From Melieria omissa (taxonomy: Eukaryota > Arthropoda > Insecta > Diptera > Ulidiidae), in NCBI GenBank assembly GCA_963971225.1, contig OZ020269.1, forward strand, positions 103,526,067 through 103,590,066: a stretch of 64,000 nucleotides of DNA, in the 5' to 3' direction. Every line of letters begins with the position of its first letter. Positions within the stretch are counted from its first letter, which is position 1. The notes under the pieces were generated by a model. It saw only the letters and a list, made by a program, of their open reading frames with translations, did not search any database and was not told where the DNA came from. Of this stretch, positions 35,481 through 47,689 are shown in pieces. The translations under genes were made by a program, and so were the position numbers.

Positions 35481-35866
35481 TTTGTCATTTGAAAAATCTA
35501 ATTAACATTTAATTAAACAACTTGACTATAATTTAAGCAACTATAACAATAGTTAAGTTAGAACGGGTAACTCAATTATTATCACTTAAAAAACATTTAA
35601 GCAAGCCACTTCACATATCCTTAGAGACAATAATTGAATGAAACCGATCAATGGTTTTGAAAGAAATTGTTGATGGACGATTATAAAGACACGTAATGCC
35701 CAATGAAAGCAAAATATTTTCAGTAATTAAAAATATATATAATAAATTGAAATTGAATTAATTAGTTAGTTAATTATTTAGTTTCATTTTAATTGTTAAT
35801 TTTAATTACTTATTTAATTAATTTCTATTTAACTATTTAATTAATTTTAATTAATTATTGAGTTAA

Positions 35867-36119
35867 CCCTTATTCTCATACCCAAACTTATTAACGTCGT
35901 TTGGCACCCGGGGTACCCGGGTACCCATTTCATGAAATTTTTAAGTTTTCAATATTTTGTTAATTAAAAAGTGTTTATAAAATTTTGATATGATTTGTTC
36001 GCTTTTCACCTAAATAACGAGGATCCGGAAGGTAAAAAAAAATTTTCATTATTTGTCAGTTTTTTTTCACGAAAATACATCGCAGTGGGCACCCAGGTAC
36101 CCGGGTATGAGAATAAGGG
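35867..36119. mobile_element. TTAA-target (piggyBac-type) MITE, 253 bp
   Basis: TTAA flanks both ends (35863-35866, 36120-36123). Terminal repeats are CCCTTATTCTCATACCC and its perfect inverse. A perfect 16-bp palindrome GGGTACCCGGGTACCC lies at 35911-35926 and a partial counterpart 'ggtacccgggta' sits next to the right end. The TTAA target with CCC termini is the piggyBac signature. No coding sequence is present. Confidence 0.85.
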
Positions 36120-36129
36120 TTAATTAAAC

Positions 36130-37260
36130 GATTATGAATACACGTAATGCCCAATTAACCAAAATATTTAAATTATAAAAAATAGATATAATAAATAATT
36201 TAATTGATTAACTAATTACTAATTTTAATTATTTATTTAATTAATTTTAATTTAACTATTTAATTAATTTGGATTACTTTTTGAGTTAATTAATTAATTG
36301 TGATTTTATTATTGATTTTAATTAAAATTTAATTTATTTTTTATAATTATTAACTATTTAATATTACTTAATCAATTAATTATTCATTTGAGTTATTCAT
36401 TTTATAAGATATTTTATTTATTTCAAATAATTATTTATTAATAAATAACTAAATCAATTAATTAGTTTGATTAATTAGTTAAATTAAATAACTAATTTAT
36501 CAATTAAGAAATAACTAATTGAAACAAAACACTATTTAAAAATAATAAATAACCACATTAATAATTAATCAATTAACTATTTAAGAATTACAAATTATAA
36601 ATAATGAATTAAAATGATAATTTAAATTAATATTATAATTAAAATTACAATTAAATAATAATAATAAAATAATTATTTATTAATAAATAACTAAATCAAT
36701 CAAATCAAATAAATTATTAATTAAGAAATAACTAATTAAAGTAAATAAACTTTTTAATAATTAGAATTAATAACTAATCAATTAACTAACTATTTAAGAA
36801 TTATAAATTGTAAATAATGAATTAAGTTGATCATTTAAATTAATAATAAAATTAAAATTAAAATTAAATAATAATAATGACATAAATATTTATAAATAAA
36901 TAACTAAATCAATTAATTAGTTCAATTAATTAACTAAATCATGAATTAAGAAATAACTAATTGAAATAAATAAACTTTTTAATAATAAGAATTAATAATT
37001 AATCAATTACTTACTATTTAAGAATTATAAATTGAAAATAATGAATTAAATTGATAATTTAAATTAATAAAAAAATTAAAATTAAAATTAAATAATAATA
37101 ATTAAATAATAAGTAATTAAATAATTCATTAAATTAATAATTTAAAAAAATATTTTATTCACAAATAATTAGTTATGAAATTAAAATAATAATTAATTGT
37201 TCAATTAATTATTTGTTTTATTAATTAATAATAATAATTCAATTAATTTTAATATTTAAA
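36130..37260. repeat. AT-only tandem array, ~215-225-bp units
   Basis: The phrase 'aactatttaagaattacaaattataaataatgaatt' and variants recurs near 36575, 36788 and 37012, with matching text between ('aaataactaaatcaatta', 'aagaaataactaatt', 'aattaaaattaaataataata'). It is nearly devoid of G and C. Earlier sequence (36130-36500) looks like older units. Confidence 0.7.
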
Positions 37261-37483
37261 CAAAATTTTCAAAATAATTTTGAACCAAAACTTAAGGTTG
37301 AGTCCCTTCGCAAATAAATTGTCAAACTTAACCAACTCAAACTCACCTCAACACTAACTAAGAACAATCGAGAACTGTCAAACCGACTGTCACAGACAAA
37401 CACAAACAGTGTTGTTCCTTTTAAGTCAGTCGCCCCTAAAAAAATACTCTTTAATAAGGTTACTGAGTATATCACTAATAGGT

Positions 37484-38325
37484 GCAAGGTTGCAATATTC
37501 ATTGACAGTCAGGCAGCAATAATCTAGTAGGCAGCAATAATCTAAGGTGGCGCTGAGCGCGCTAAATCGTTGTGCTGATATTCAACTTATCTGGGTTCCT
37601 GGCCATAGGAACAATGAAGGAAATGAGAGGGCGGACGAATTAGCGCGCTCAGGTGCCTCGCCTGACGCATCGCTGGGTGTCCCGGTTCCCACGCCTTTGG
37701 AAGTTGTCAAGAGGGGCTGCTATCTGCACTGTCTCAGTCTTGCCAATCGGAGGTGGAAGTCGCTGACTTCCTGTTGTACATCATCATGTTGTACGTCATC
37801 ACAAGCCACTGGACCATAGGTCCACATGCGGAGAGGCCAAGCATCTCCTGCAATAGCCACTGTAGGAGCTGTGGGAATTTAGAGGAGAAAGAAACACCTA
37901 ATCACTTCCTCTGCCACTGCCCAGCTTTGGCTTTGGACGTCACTAGGCTTACGGCGGTCATCACAGGCCACTGGACCATAGGTCCATATGCGGAGAGGCT
38001 AAGCATCCCCTTCAATACCCACTGTATGAGCTGTGGGAATTTAGATGAGAAAGAAAAACCTAATCACTTCCTCTGTCACTGCCCAGCTTTGGCCAGGGCA
38101 AGATTTAGGTCTCTGGGAAAACACTTCCTTACTTGTTTGACCGATTGCTCGACAGTAAGTCTGGGGAACCTTCTGGGACACGTAAATTCTACCGGATGGA
38201 TTTAGTCATACTACTAACCAGGTTTAGTTTCGGTGAGCACGTGGTATCAAAACGGCGTCTATGCGCTAATTGTGACTTGCAGGGGGACAACTGTGAGTCA
38301 GCCACTTTAATCAACCAACCACCCA
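37484..38325 (+). mobile_element. LINE fragment: RNase H end and duplicated zinc-type motif
   Basis: Starts within RNase H ('KVAIFIDSQAAII', 37484), with a 15-bp local duplication (ggcagcaataatcta), then 'IQLIWVPGHRNNEGNERADE'. The C-terminal block 'HWTIGPHAER...HCRSCGNLEEKETPNHFLCHCPALA' occurs twice, at ~37805-37930 and ~37967-38095, exactly 162 bp apart and therefore in frame. The 3' end is 'gtatcaaaacggcg...gcgctaattgtg...gccactttaatcaaccaacc', the same tail type as LINE A. The 5' end is truncated. Confidence 0.8.
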
Positions 38326-39959
38326 AAGTTACTGAAGTGACAAATTTCCCCAAAAAATCTCATTCCTGAAATACAGGAAAAAAAAGGAGCAATCAAGGGC
38401 AAATTTTTCTTTAGGTTCTTAACAATGTCAAAAATGTTTTTGTTTGAATAGCTCTTCTTCCCATTCGAGTTTCAAAAAAATGTCACAAACGCTTCTAAGA
38501 ATTGATCCTCGTCTCATTCCTGCTGCAGTCTGTAACACAAGAATGACATTCTTAGTTTTATTTTCTTTTTATTCGTAAATGTCGTTAATTAAGGACGCGC
38601 GTGCACAGTTTTGCTAAATTCTTACGTTCTTCCTTTTCTCAACCTACAGATACCTATTTCACTGCGTAAAACACATTCCTGACAATTTTTGTTTTCTGCA
38701 ATTTGACACACGTCCTTGAGCTCTTCACACCACAATTGCTTCATTGAAATTTTATCGAAACGAATGTTCATTTAAGGTTTGCCTTCTGCCTTCTGCCTTC
38801 GGGAGTCAAAATGTCAACATATAAAAGTGGCAATGATTACTTTGCACTGATTGTTGGTCAAGACCAGTTTTTGTGTTGCCTTCAAGCAGCAAGCCTTCAT
38901 ATAGAATAATAGTGAAGGGAGTTGATGCATTTGTAGTGCAACCCATGGCTTTCAGACACACACAAACGTTGCGCTACTGTTAAAGTTAATTTAAAGTCTC
39001 TCTCGACTATTGCAAGTAAAACATAAAATGCTTGGCAAAGCAGCCGAAACGTCAGACCAAAGGCGTCTTCTGCCACACCATTCTGCGATTGCGCCCATCG
39101 CAGCTCCAATTATGCCACAGCCGCCTGCAAGACGTCACAACAGCTGGAGCAGCGCCTCAGCCAACCGCAATCAGTTGCCAGTCTGCTTCCTGACTGTCAC
39201 GCAGCTGTAACCAGCTTACAGCGACTTGAACAGGCAAAACTCCACATGTGTGTGTGTGTGTGTGTGCGTGCACCACCTGAAACGAAATTAATTCAAATCA
39301 GTGAAAATTAATTTCATAGCAAAAATATGGCTTCAAGGCATTTCTGCATTCATTCGTTCATAAAAGCACACACACACAGATATACAATATTTTGCCAACT
39401 CTACACATGGCAATTGAATTGTAACGCTGAATTGCACTGCTGTCGTTTGGCTCAGTTCATGTATGCGTCTGTGTGTTTGTGTGTGTGTGAAAACAATTTT
39501 CCCCGGAAAGCTGGTGTGGTGTGCGCCGCATGAGACACACGGCATGATGCCTAAGAAAATTACAAGTGGGCGCCTCACACAATATTTGTCGGCTGTGGCG
39601 TTTGCCGTTTCGTCATTTACGTGGGCCGTTGGAGAAAATTAAATATTGCCAAGTTAATTTGCTGTCGTTTGTGTTGTTGCCAATAGCGCTGCGAGCACAT
39701 AAATTCTGCTATTTTTATAGTCGCCAAATGGCAATTGAATTGATTTTTTTTTACAGTATTTACCTTTTATTTTCGTTATTTGTAATTTAACATTTTGCAT
39801 TTTCGTCTTTGCTTGGCAAGACCGGCAGGAAGACTTAAAATATCGAAAAGTAAACAAATAGCTTTTTAAATCGAAAAATTCAACACATACATTCAACACA
39901 CATAGAAACCTGAGAACTTGGCATTTTTTAAGGGAATTTTGTGTAAATTTGTTAGAATT
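38326..39959. other. Non-coding spacer
   Basis: TG microsatellite at 39247-39266 and short CA run at 39368. 'gccttctgccttctgccttc' triplication at 38779-38799. No gene supported. Confidence 0.45.
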
Positions 39960-41230
39960 TCTGGGTTGTTTGTTGGTCTTAAGGTCAGATGCTGAATTGA
40001 GGAAAGTGGAAAGTTCAAATTTAATTATTTTTTTGTAATTTTTCAATGATTTTGTAGAATTATAACATGATAAAAGTTTGTTTATTAACAATTTTTTACG
40101 AGAAATAATTTCAATATTAAAAATATTAAATAATTAAAAAATTATAATTTAATAACTAACAATAATAAGTAAACAAATTTTATTATTAAAAGTAAAAAAT
40201 AAAAAAAAAATATTTTTATAATTTAATAATTTAAATATAATTTTTAAGTAAAAATTAATTTAAATATTAAAAATAATATTTATTAAAAAAATAAATAATT
40301 TAATAATTAAAAATAATTTGCAAATATATTTTTTTTAATAAAAAATAATCAAAAATAAAAAAAATAAAAAACGACACGAAAATAAATAAATTAAATGGAA
40401 AACAAATTTTGTAGAGTTTATATAATGATGGAAGTTTGTTTATTAAAAATTTTGTTTACGAAAAATTAGTTAAATATTAGAATAATAATTAATAAATAAT
40501 TAAAAAATTATAATTTAATAATTAAAAATAAATTTTAAGTAAAAAATAATTAAAAAAATAAATAAATTAATTAAAATAATTCAATAGTTTAAAATAATTT
40601 GTAAGTATATTTTTTTTAAATAAAAAATAAAAACATTAAAATAAAAAAATTAAATAAAATGAAATGAAAAACGAAAATAAATAAAAAAAAAATTTAAATA
40701 AATTAAAATAAATTTTTAAAAATTATTATAATTTTTAGTGAAAAAAATTTATCAAATTTAAAACTCCAACCGATTGGAACCACTCCAATTCTCCATTCCT
40801 TTGAACCACTTCTCTCTTTCATTATCCCAACACTAAATTTCTTCTAAGGTCAAAAACTGAATTGTTAAAAGTTCAAATTCAATTATTTTTATGAAATTTT
40901 TCAATTATTTTGCAGAGTTTACAACATGATGAAAGTTTATTTACTAAGAAATTTAATTGCGAAAAATAATTTTAATTAATTAAAAAAATAAATAATAAAA
41001 AAATTAATCATTTAATAAATAAATAATTAAAAAATTAATATTTTAATAATTGAAAATAATTTTGTTTTCAAAAACAAAAAATTAAAAAATATTAAAATAT
41101 AAGAAAATAAATAAATAAAATTAAAAATAAATAAAAAAGGTCTATTTTCACTGAAAACTTTTTTTCAAAAATAAAACTCCAACGAACGTCCTCCCTTCTT
41201 CTGCATCCGCTTCTCTCTTTCATTGTCCCA
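39960..41230. repeat. AT-rich array of diverged 0.35-0.5-kb units
   Basis: 'tttgtagaattataacatgataaaagtttgtttatta' recurs (diverged) near 40052, 40408 and 40909. 'ggtc..a.ctgaatt..aaagttcaaattcaattatttt' occurs near 39983 and 40851. 'cttctctctttcatt.tcccaacactaaa' occurs near 40808 and 41209. Filler is A/T only. Confidence 0.6.
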
Positions 41231-42849
41231 ACACTAAAATGTTTTCCTAATAAACGCACCGTACTTCACTTCTCTTTAGTGAAGAGACAGATTGCACAAC
41301 AGGTATTGGACCAAATATGACATAAAGATGACAGCTAGTTATAACTGTATAAGGCTTATGTGGCATGCAGCAAAGTTCAGTGTAACGCATTCCTTTGCAG
41401 AACTCGTCTCACAACTCTTCAGCGACAGATGTTTTAAAAATAGAAACCGGTAAAGTGATAAATGTGCAGTGGAAAGATGTGCAAATATTTGGTGAAGCAG
41501 ATTGTGTTGTTGACTCAGCAAAACTAAGGCTATGGTTACTACATGAAGCAGCGAGGCATATAGAACGTTGCTTCACAGTTTTCAAGCATATTTAGACAGT
41601 GTTCGAGTTATTCAAGTTCAAGGAGCCAAAGTGTTCTGGCTGTTTCAGATTGAAGTAAAAGCGAAACGTTAAAGATTTCTTATCAATATTAGGTAATTTT
41701 ATTAAAGATTTTGTTTAGCCCAAAGTGACAATGAGCTGATGAGCAAAAGCTTTTCATCTTTGAAAGAAAATTTTTAAAGAGAAATTTTCACTTTGTGAAT
41801 AAAAATAGGGAGTGGAGAAACTGTTTCCAACCATCAGTTCCAAAACTTGTATGAACAAAAAAATATTTCGCTTTTAGCAAAGACCCAAACCCCTTTGCCA
41901 TTGAAGAATGATGATGATAGCTCGAAGTGATTCACTATCAACATTTATGCTAAATGACAACCGAATGGCTAATAATTTCCTATATTTTACTAATGTCGTA
42001 AAAAATTCAGAAAGTAGAAAGTGGGGACCAAAATCAACACAACAGATACTTTTTTAGAGATTTCATTAATGATCTTATTTGTTACAACAACAATGGACTC
42101 AGATTCGGTTGGACGTACTGCAGAATATTGAGAAACTTCAGCAGCAATATTGGGACAACGACTTCAAATGCAGTTATCAGTGTTTTTGGCATAAATTGAC
42201 CACTTGACACTTATAGTTGAATTTCTAATCATTTTGGTAACAATCCTAATCCTAATGTCCTTATGACATTTTGAATAAGCTGAATTGTTGATTGAAGTGA
42301 GAAAGATCTACCTTGAAATATAGACCAGCTTTGCAGAATTGCTTAACAGCGATCTCGTTTACTAAAATATCTGCTAAAAGAAGAACGTATTCAGACTCTG
42401 GCCACGCCTTGTAGAACCTTGGGAGAGTTAACCAGTGAACCTCGTTCGCTTTAGCAGCAATCGATTATGATGCTATTTGATGCGAGAATTGATTGAATTT
42501 GTGTGAGAATTGTAGAACCTTGAGAAAGTTTGCTAGTGAACCTTTAACAGAAATGGATTAAGATGCGATTTGATGCAAGAACTGATCAAAAAGCTTTTGT
42601 CTTATTAACCTAAAATGAGTGCTTCTTCAGATCCTATGTTCTTTAACAATGGTTTCACAGACATTTTAAAACTAAGAAGACTTTGAATTAGAAATTTTTG
42701 TTGTGAGCCTCTAATGGATTAGGGAATGGAAATGAAGAGATTGGTGAGTTTAAACATTAACCCGAGCGAGTGAAATAAAGCTGAAAATTACAAATCATTC
42801 AAGGACACTTTTTGGTTATTTAGCAAATCGGAAATAAATTTTGAACTAT
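41231..42849. other. Non-coding, includes a ~100-bp duplication
   Basis: 'ttgtagaacctt.gga.agtt..c.agtgaacct..' and 'gattaNgatgc.atttgatgc.agaa.tgat' occur at ~42410-42500 and ~42510-42595. A 66-aa plus-strand frame (41395-41595) has no recognised domain. Confidence 0.4.
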
Positions 42850-44650
42850 TAGTTATTTGGTATTAGAAGACCAGAGAAGATAGGGATTGATCCGAAGTTG
42901 ATGAAGAGATCTTAAATTTAAGGAGGATTTATCGTTTTAGAAGACCAGAAAAGCTAGGGATCAATCCGAAGTTGATAGAGAGATCTGAGATTGAAGAAAT
43001 AACCTGTCGTCTTTAATGATGTGAACAGATTGCTCCAAAGAGACAATGAAGGAGTGAAAGTTGTTGTTTTTAGAAGATCAGAAAGGCTAAGAATTGATCT
43101 AAAGTTGAGGCATAAATCAAAGATTGATTGAACTTTTTAGACTCTCCTTCAGTGCACTAATGACATAAACAAATTGTTACGTAGTGAGAGTCAATGTTTT
43201 AAGTTTTTGGTTTCAGATGGCAAGGAAGGCTATGGATTGTTTCGAAGTAGAGGGAGAGATCAAAAATTTAAGGGAGAACTTGTTAGACACATACACACAT
43301 TTTTCCGTAGTGATAATGTGAAGGTAAACATTTTAGAAAATCAGAATTTTTAAGAATTCATCTGAAGTTGAAGAGAGAACTTGTCGAACCTTTGATACTT
43401 TGAAGTAGATCAATGACATAAGCAGATCTTTGGAGATCTAAGTATACTCGTACGTATTAATGCCTTCATGGACTCAATTTTATACTCTGAGTTAGTGATT
43501 AATGTACTATGAGTAAAAATTTCACATTTTTCAGAGACATCTTTTAGATAGCAAAACTCTAATGTTATAGTAAAATCTTAAGAATTATTTGCAGTTAAAG
43601 AAGGTTGCCAAAGGTTGAAAGAAAAAATACGGAAGAACTTGTCTAAGATAATCAAGAAGATTTTCATATTTCAAGGACATTTTTTTAAATTTAGAACCTC
43701 TCAATTTATAGATCTTTTTGTATCTATTTATCTTTTAAAATTTAGACTCTTTCAATCTATAGTCAAAGCTTAAGGAGTATTTGAAGTTGAAGAAGGTTTC
43801 TATAAGTTGGAAGGAAAAAGATGGATGAACTTGTCTAAGATGATCAAGAAGAATCTAATGTTTCAGGGCTATCTTTTCGAATTAAGAATCTCCCAATCTA
43901 TAATGAAAGCTAAAGAAGTATTTGCAGTTGAAGAAGGTTTCCAAAGGTTGAGAGAAAAAAGAAGGAAGACCTTGTTTAAGTTTATCAATTAGATTCACAT
44001 ATTTCAGGGACATCTATTCGAATTTAGAATCTCTCAATCTATAGTCGAAGCTTAAGAATCATTGCGAGTTGAAAGTTTCTAAAAGTTGAAAGGAAAAAGA
44101 AGTAAGAACTTGTCTAAGATGATCAAGAAGATTTTCATGTTTCAGGGACATCTTTTATATAGCAAATTTCTAAAGTTATAGTCAAAGCTAAACAAGTATT
44201 TAAAGTTAACAAAAGTTTACATAGGTCGAGAGGAAAAAGAAGGAAAAGAACTTGTCTATGATGATCAAAAGATTCACATGTTTCAGGGACATCTTTTAGA
44301 ATTTATAATCTCTCAATCTGTAGTCAAAGCTGAATAAGTATTTGCAGTTGAAGAAGGTTTCGATAGGTTGAAAGGAAAAATAAGGAAGAACTTGTCAAAT
44401 ATGATCAGGAAAGAATATGGATCAAGATTCATAGGTTGAAAGGAAAAAGAAGGAAGAACTTGTCTAAGATGATCAAGAAACTTCTCATGTTTCAGGGACA
44501 TCTTTTGGAACTTAGAATCAATCTATTTATAGTCAAAGCTTAAAAAGTATTTGAGTTGAAGAAGGTTTCCATAGGTTGAAAGGAAAAAGATGGAACTAAA
44601 TTGATTAAGAAGATTCACATATTTCTGGGATATCTTTTAGATACAATAAA
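42850..44650. repeat. ~140-bp satellite-like array, older copies at the left
   Basis: Right part: 'gggacatcttttagaattt' anchors fall near 43538, 43677, 43867, 44008, 44146, 44287, 44496 and 44628. Most steps are 132-141 bp. Two steps are longer (190 and 209 bp) because of internal partial duplications. Each unit contains 'tctcaatctatagtcaaagcttaa', 'gttgaagaaggtttcc', 'ggttgaaaggaaaaagaagg' and 'aacttgtctaagatgatcaag'. The left part (42869-43400) holds more diverged copies of an 'agaccagaaaagctagggat..atccgaagttga' unit. Reading frames here are incidental. Confidence 0.8.
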
Positions 44651-47600
44651 ATCTTTAAAATATAACTTAAGGCTTGCGTTGCCTTTACGGAAGTATTCAA
44701 AGTTGAAAGGGGTATCGAAGTTTGAGAAAGAAGGCAAGAGTATCTCAAAAAATGCGCACCTGAAGGCTATTTCACAGATGTTCGAAAAAGTGACCGCACA
44801 GGCATTCAGTTCCCGCAACGTAACATCAAAAATCTTACCAAAATTTCTCTTATGTAGACAACATACAACAACATTGACAACAGACAACATTGAACCTTAC
44901 AATGTGGCACTCTTCAATGTTGCACTTCATCGATTAACAAATAGAACGACGAGCAACATGTGACACTATCGCTGCGACAACACGGAAGTGTATTGAACCA
45001 AAAATGACATTGTCAAGGTGACTGCTTGTAAAATCATGAACACCAAACGATCATGTTTTGTTATAGTCAATGAGCAGAAATTACAATTTAAATGGCGACT
45101 TTTACTGCCAAATGCGCTGCTCGTAATTATGGTTAAGCACTCGCTGACGTTACGAGTGTTGGTTGTTGGTATTTGAAGATGCACACCTTTGCGCAACAAT
45201 ATCACGTGCTGCTGTAACATATACCGTGAGTTACAACAACAACAACAAGCAGAGCAACTATGAAAATAATATTGCACCAAGCAACTCGACAACAATGGCA
45301 ACGACAATGAGAACGGTTGCTGCAGCAACACTGCAACAAAGTGCCATGAGCGCGGCACGTTGCAACAGCGCCGCCATGATGCAATGCAGCAGGAAGAGAG
45401 AGGGGAAAGAGGGAGATTGCCCTGCAGTGTTGAGTGTAAGAAGTAGAAGCAACAGCAACAACAACGCGAGTAGTTTCAGTGGCAGCGGTAGCAGCGCAAA
45501 ATAATAAAAGGATGATTTAAAAGTTTAATGACAGTTCAACTGCGCTTACAGCAGCAGCAACAACAACAACAACAACAACAAAAGCGCTCATTTCTATTTC
45601 AACTTTTACACCAATTCACGTTTCGTTATTGTGTTGCGCTGGCGTAAGGTTTTACTTATTGTTGTAGTTGATGTTGTTATGCAGTGCAATCTGAATGTGT
45701 GTATACGTGTGTGTGTATGTGTGTGTGCTGACATTTGCGCAATTGCCAACTTTGCATGTGCACTGCGCGTGTTGTTGCTGCTGCTGTTGCATGTTGCAGT
45801 AAGCACTCACAGGTAAACGGTGTTGTTGCAATGCAGTTCAGCATAACAACAGCAACAACAACAACAACCACAATAACGCCATTGGCGTCTCCAACACAAT
45901 GCGCACACGTTCTGCATGATTTCGCACGAAAAACGCGAGCGCTCTCGCGTACATTTTTGGCGTGTTGCGGCGTTGCGACCACAGCGCAACTGCCAAAACG
46001 GCAGCAGTCAGTTGCGACGGAACGCGGGCGCAGCGGCTTGGATGCGCAAAACGTGCGCGCGCCCAGCCGCTGATGGACATGAGACCTTGCCATTTGTGTC
46101 GCCTTCAACTGCCGCCTCACTTGCAGTCGGTAGCCGGTAGCCGTCGAAAGCCGTCGCCTGCGACCAAAACCCTATTTGGGGCGTGCAGTGCGCGTTGGGT
46201 GCTGCAAGCGGGTCCAATAAAATGCGTCGTGTGCACCACATTTGAATTGCATTTTGCGTGCATGTGTGTGTGTTTGTGCTCGACCATTGTTGGGCTGCCG
46301 AACAGCTTGTGCGCGCCTCCCCACACACACACACACACACAAGCATCGATCGAGTCAGCTACTGTATTCCTTTATTATGCTGCCAAATGTCGCAGTGGTC
46401 AGCATGCTGCAGTTCATTGTCACTAATGGAAAGTTCGCATACGGCCGGTGCTATGCAAATACGAATTAAGCGACAATTTACTCGGTCACTGTTATAGGGA
46501 ATTTTCAATTACATTGCATTAAGCGTAACGTTTACATTGGACATTTTCAATTTTAAATGCCTTCAACGGTGGCTATTCCCAAAATTGGAACACTCTCAAC
46601 TGTCAAATGTAGTCGGCCAAACCAGCTATTGTATGTACATCACTTAAAAAGGACACATGTCCTGGCAGAACATGAAATTTTGTTAATAGTTTTAGTCTAC
46701 AAAAGATTATCGGAGCAACAGTGAGTGGCTTAGTAGGTTGAGGACAATAGCAACATTGGCAAAATAAGGACATTTTCTACTTGATTTATTAGACTCTCGG
46801 GCTCATAGGAGGAGTTTGAGTAGATAGAATAACTAAATAAATATTATGACCACAAAAACAACTAACTCGATTTTGGAATTTTAACTTTCTTCAATAGAAA
46901 GGAATTATTCGCCAAAGTTAAGTGTCACTGTGACAACTCATTCATCTCAGTCATAAACCTCAAGGCCAGTCACTGAAAATGCTAAAGGACTTTTGGCAAT
47001 ATTTAATTTTTTATTAAATTTTTGATTTTTTTATTTTTAATTTTTTTTTATTTCTTTATTTAACCCTTATGTGTGTAATTCGTATTATAAAATAATAAAT
47101 AAAGAAATAAATCGAATCATAAAATATACTTTTATATTACTGAGAGCTTTAAAACTAAGCAGAAACGGCAGAAGTTCGTACATAGCGAACAAACAGTTAG
47201 AATTTTTATACAATTTGTACTGGGGTTCCGGATACCTCATCACAGGGTGTTTTTTCAGCACACACACTAGGGTGGATTAACTTTGATTCAGATAATGTTA
47301 AAAAAACAGAACACCCAGTCAGGCTCATAGGAGGAATTCGATAAGAAAGAATAAAAAGGAAGATTTAATATGAAATGTTATTGTGGCCACATAGAGGACT
47401 AAATCTAGTTTGAAATTTTCACTTATCCCAATAAGTAGAAAGGATTAAAAAAATAATTGTACTCTGTAGTTGAATGTCACTGTGACCACTTATTCATCTT
47501 AGTCAAAAAGCTCAAGGCCAGTCACTGAAAATATCAGGATAGAGACCTTTTGACAGTATTTGTAACTTTAATACAAATTATGTTTAAAAAAACCTATCCA

Positions 47601-47689
47601 AAAAGAAGAGAAAATTTTTTAAAAATTTTATTAATTCAGCATGAAATCCTGAATCGAAGGACATCTCTCATTTTTCACTTACGTCTCTT
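44651..47689. other. Non-coding, with CAA/CAG-rich reading frames
   Basis: A CAGCAGCAGCAACAACAAC run lies at 45550-45580 and CA/TG runs at 45700-45726 and 46322-46341. Overlapping frames on both strands at 45160-46470 (Asn, Cys, Ala, Thr rich) come from trinucleotide repeats and are not supported as genes. A Ser/Asn/Ala-rich plus frame at 45163-45504 is the only one resembling dipteran low-complexity coding DNA. Confidence 0.4.

Noticed and set aside
35867..36119. Bacterial-type operator or restriction cluster at the GC palindrome
   Set aside because: TTAA duplications and inverted CCC ends explain it as part of a MITE.
45163..46470. Several overlapping 100-150-aa genes on both strands
   Set aside because: CAA/CAG/GTT trinucleotide runs open many frames at once; no domain or splice structure.
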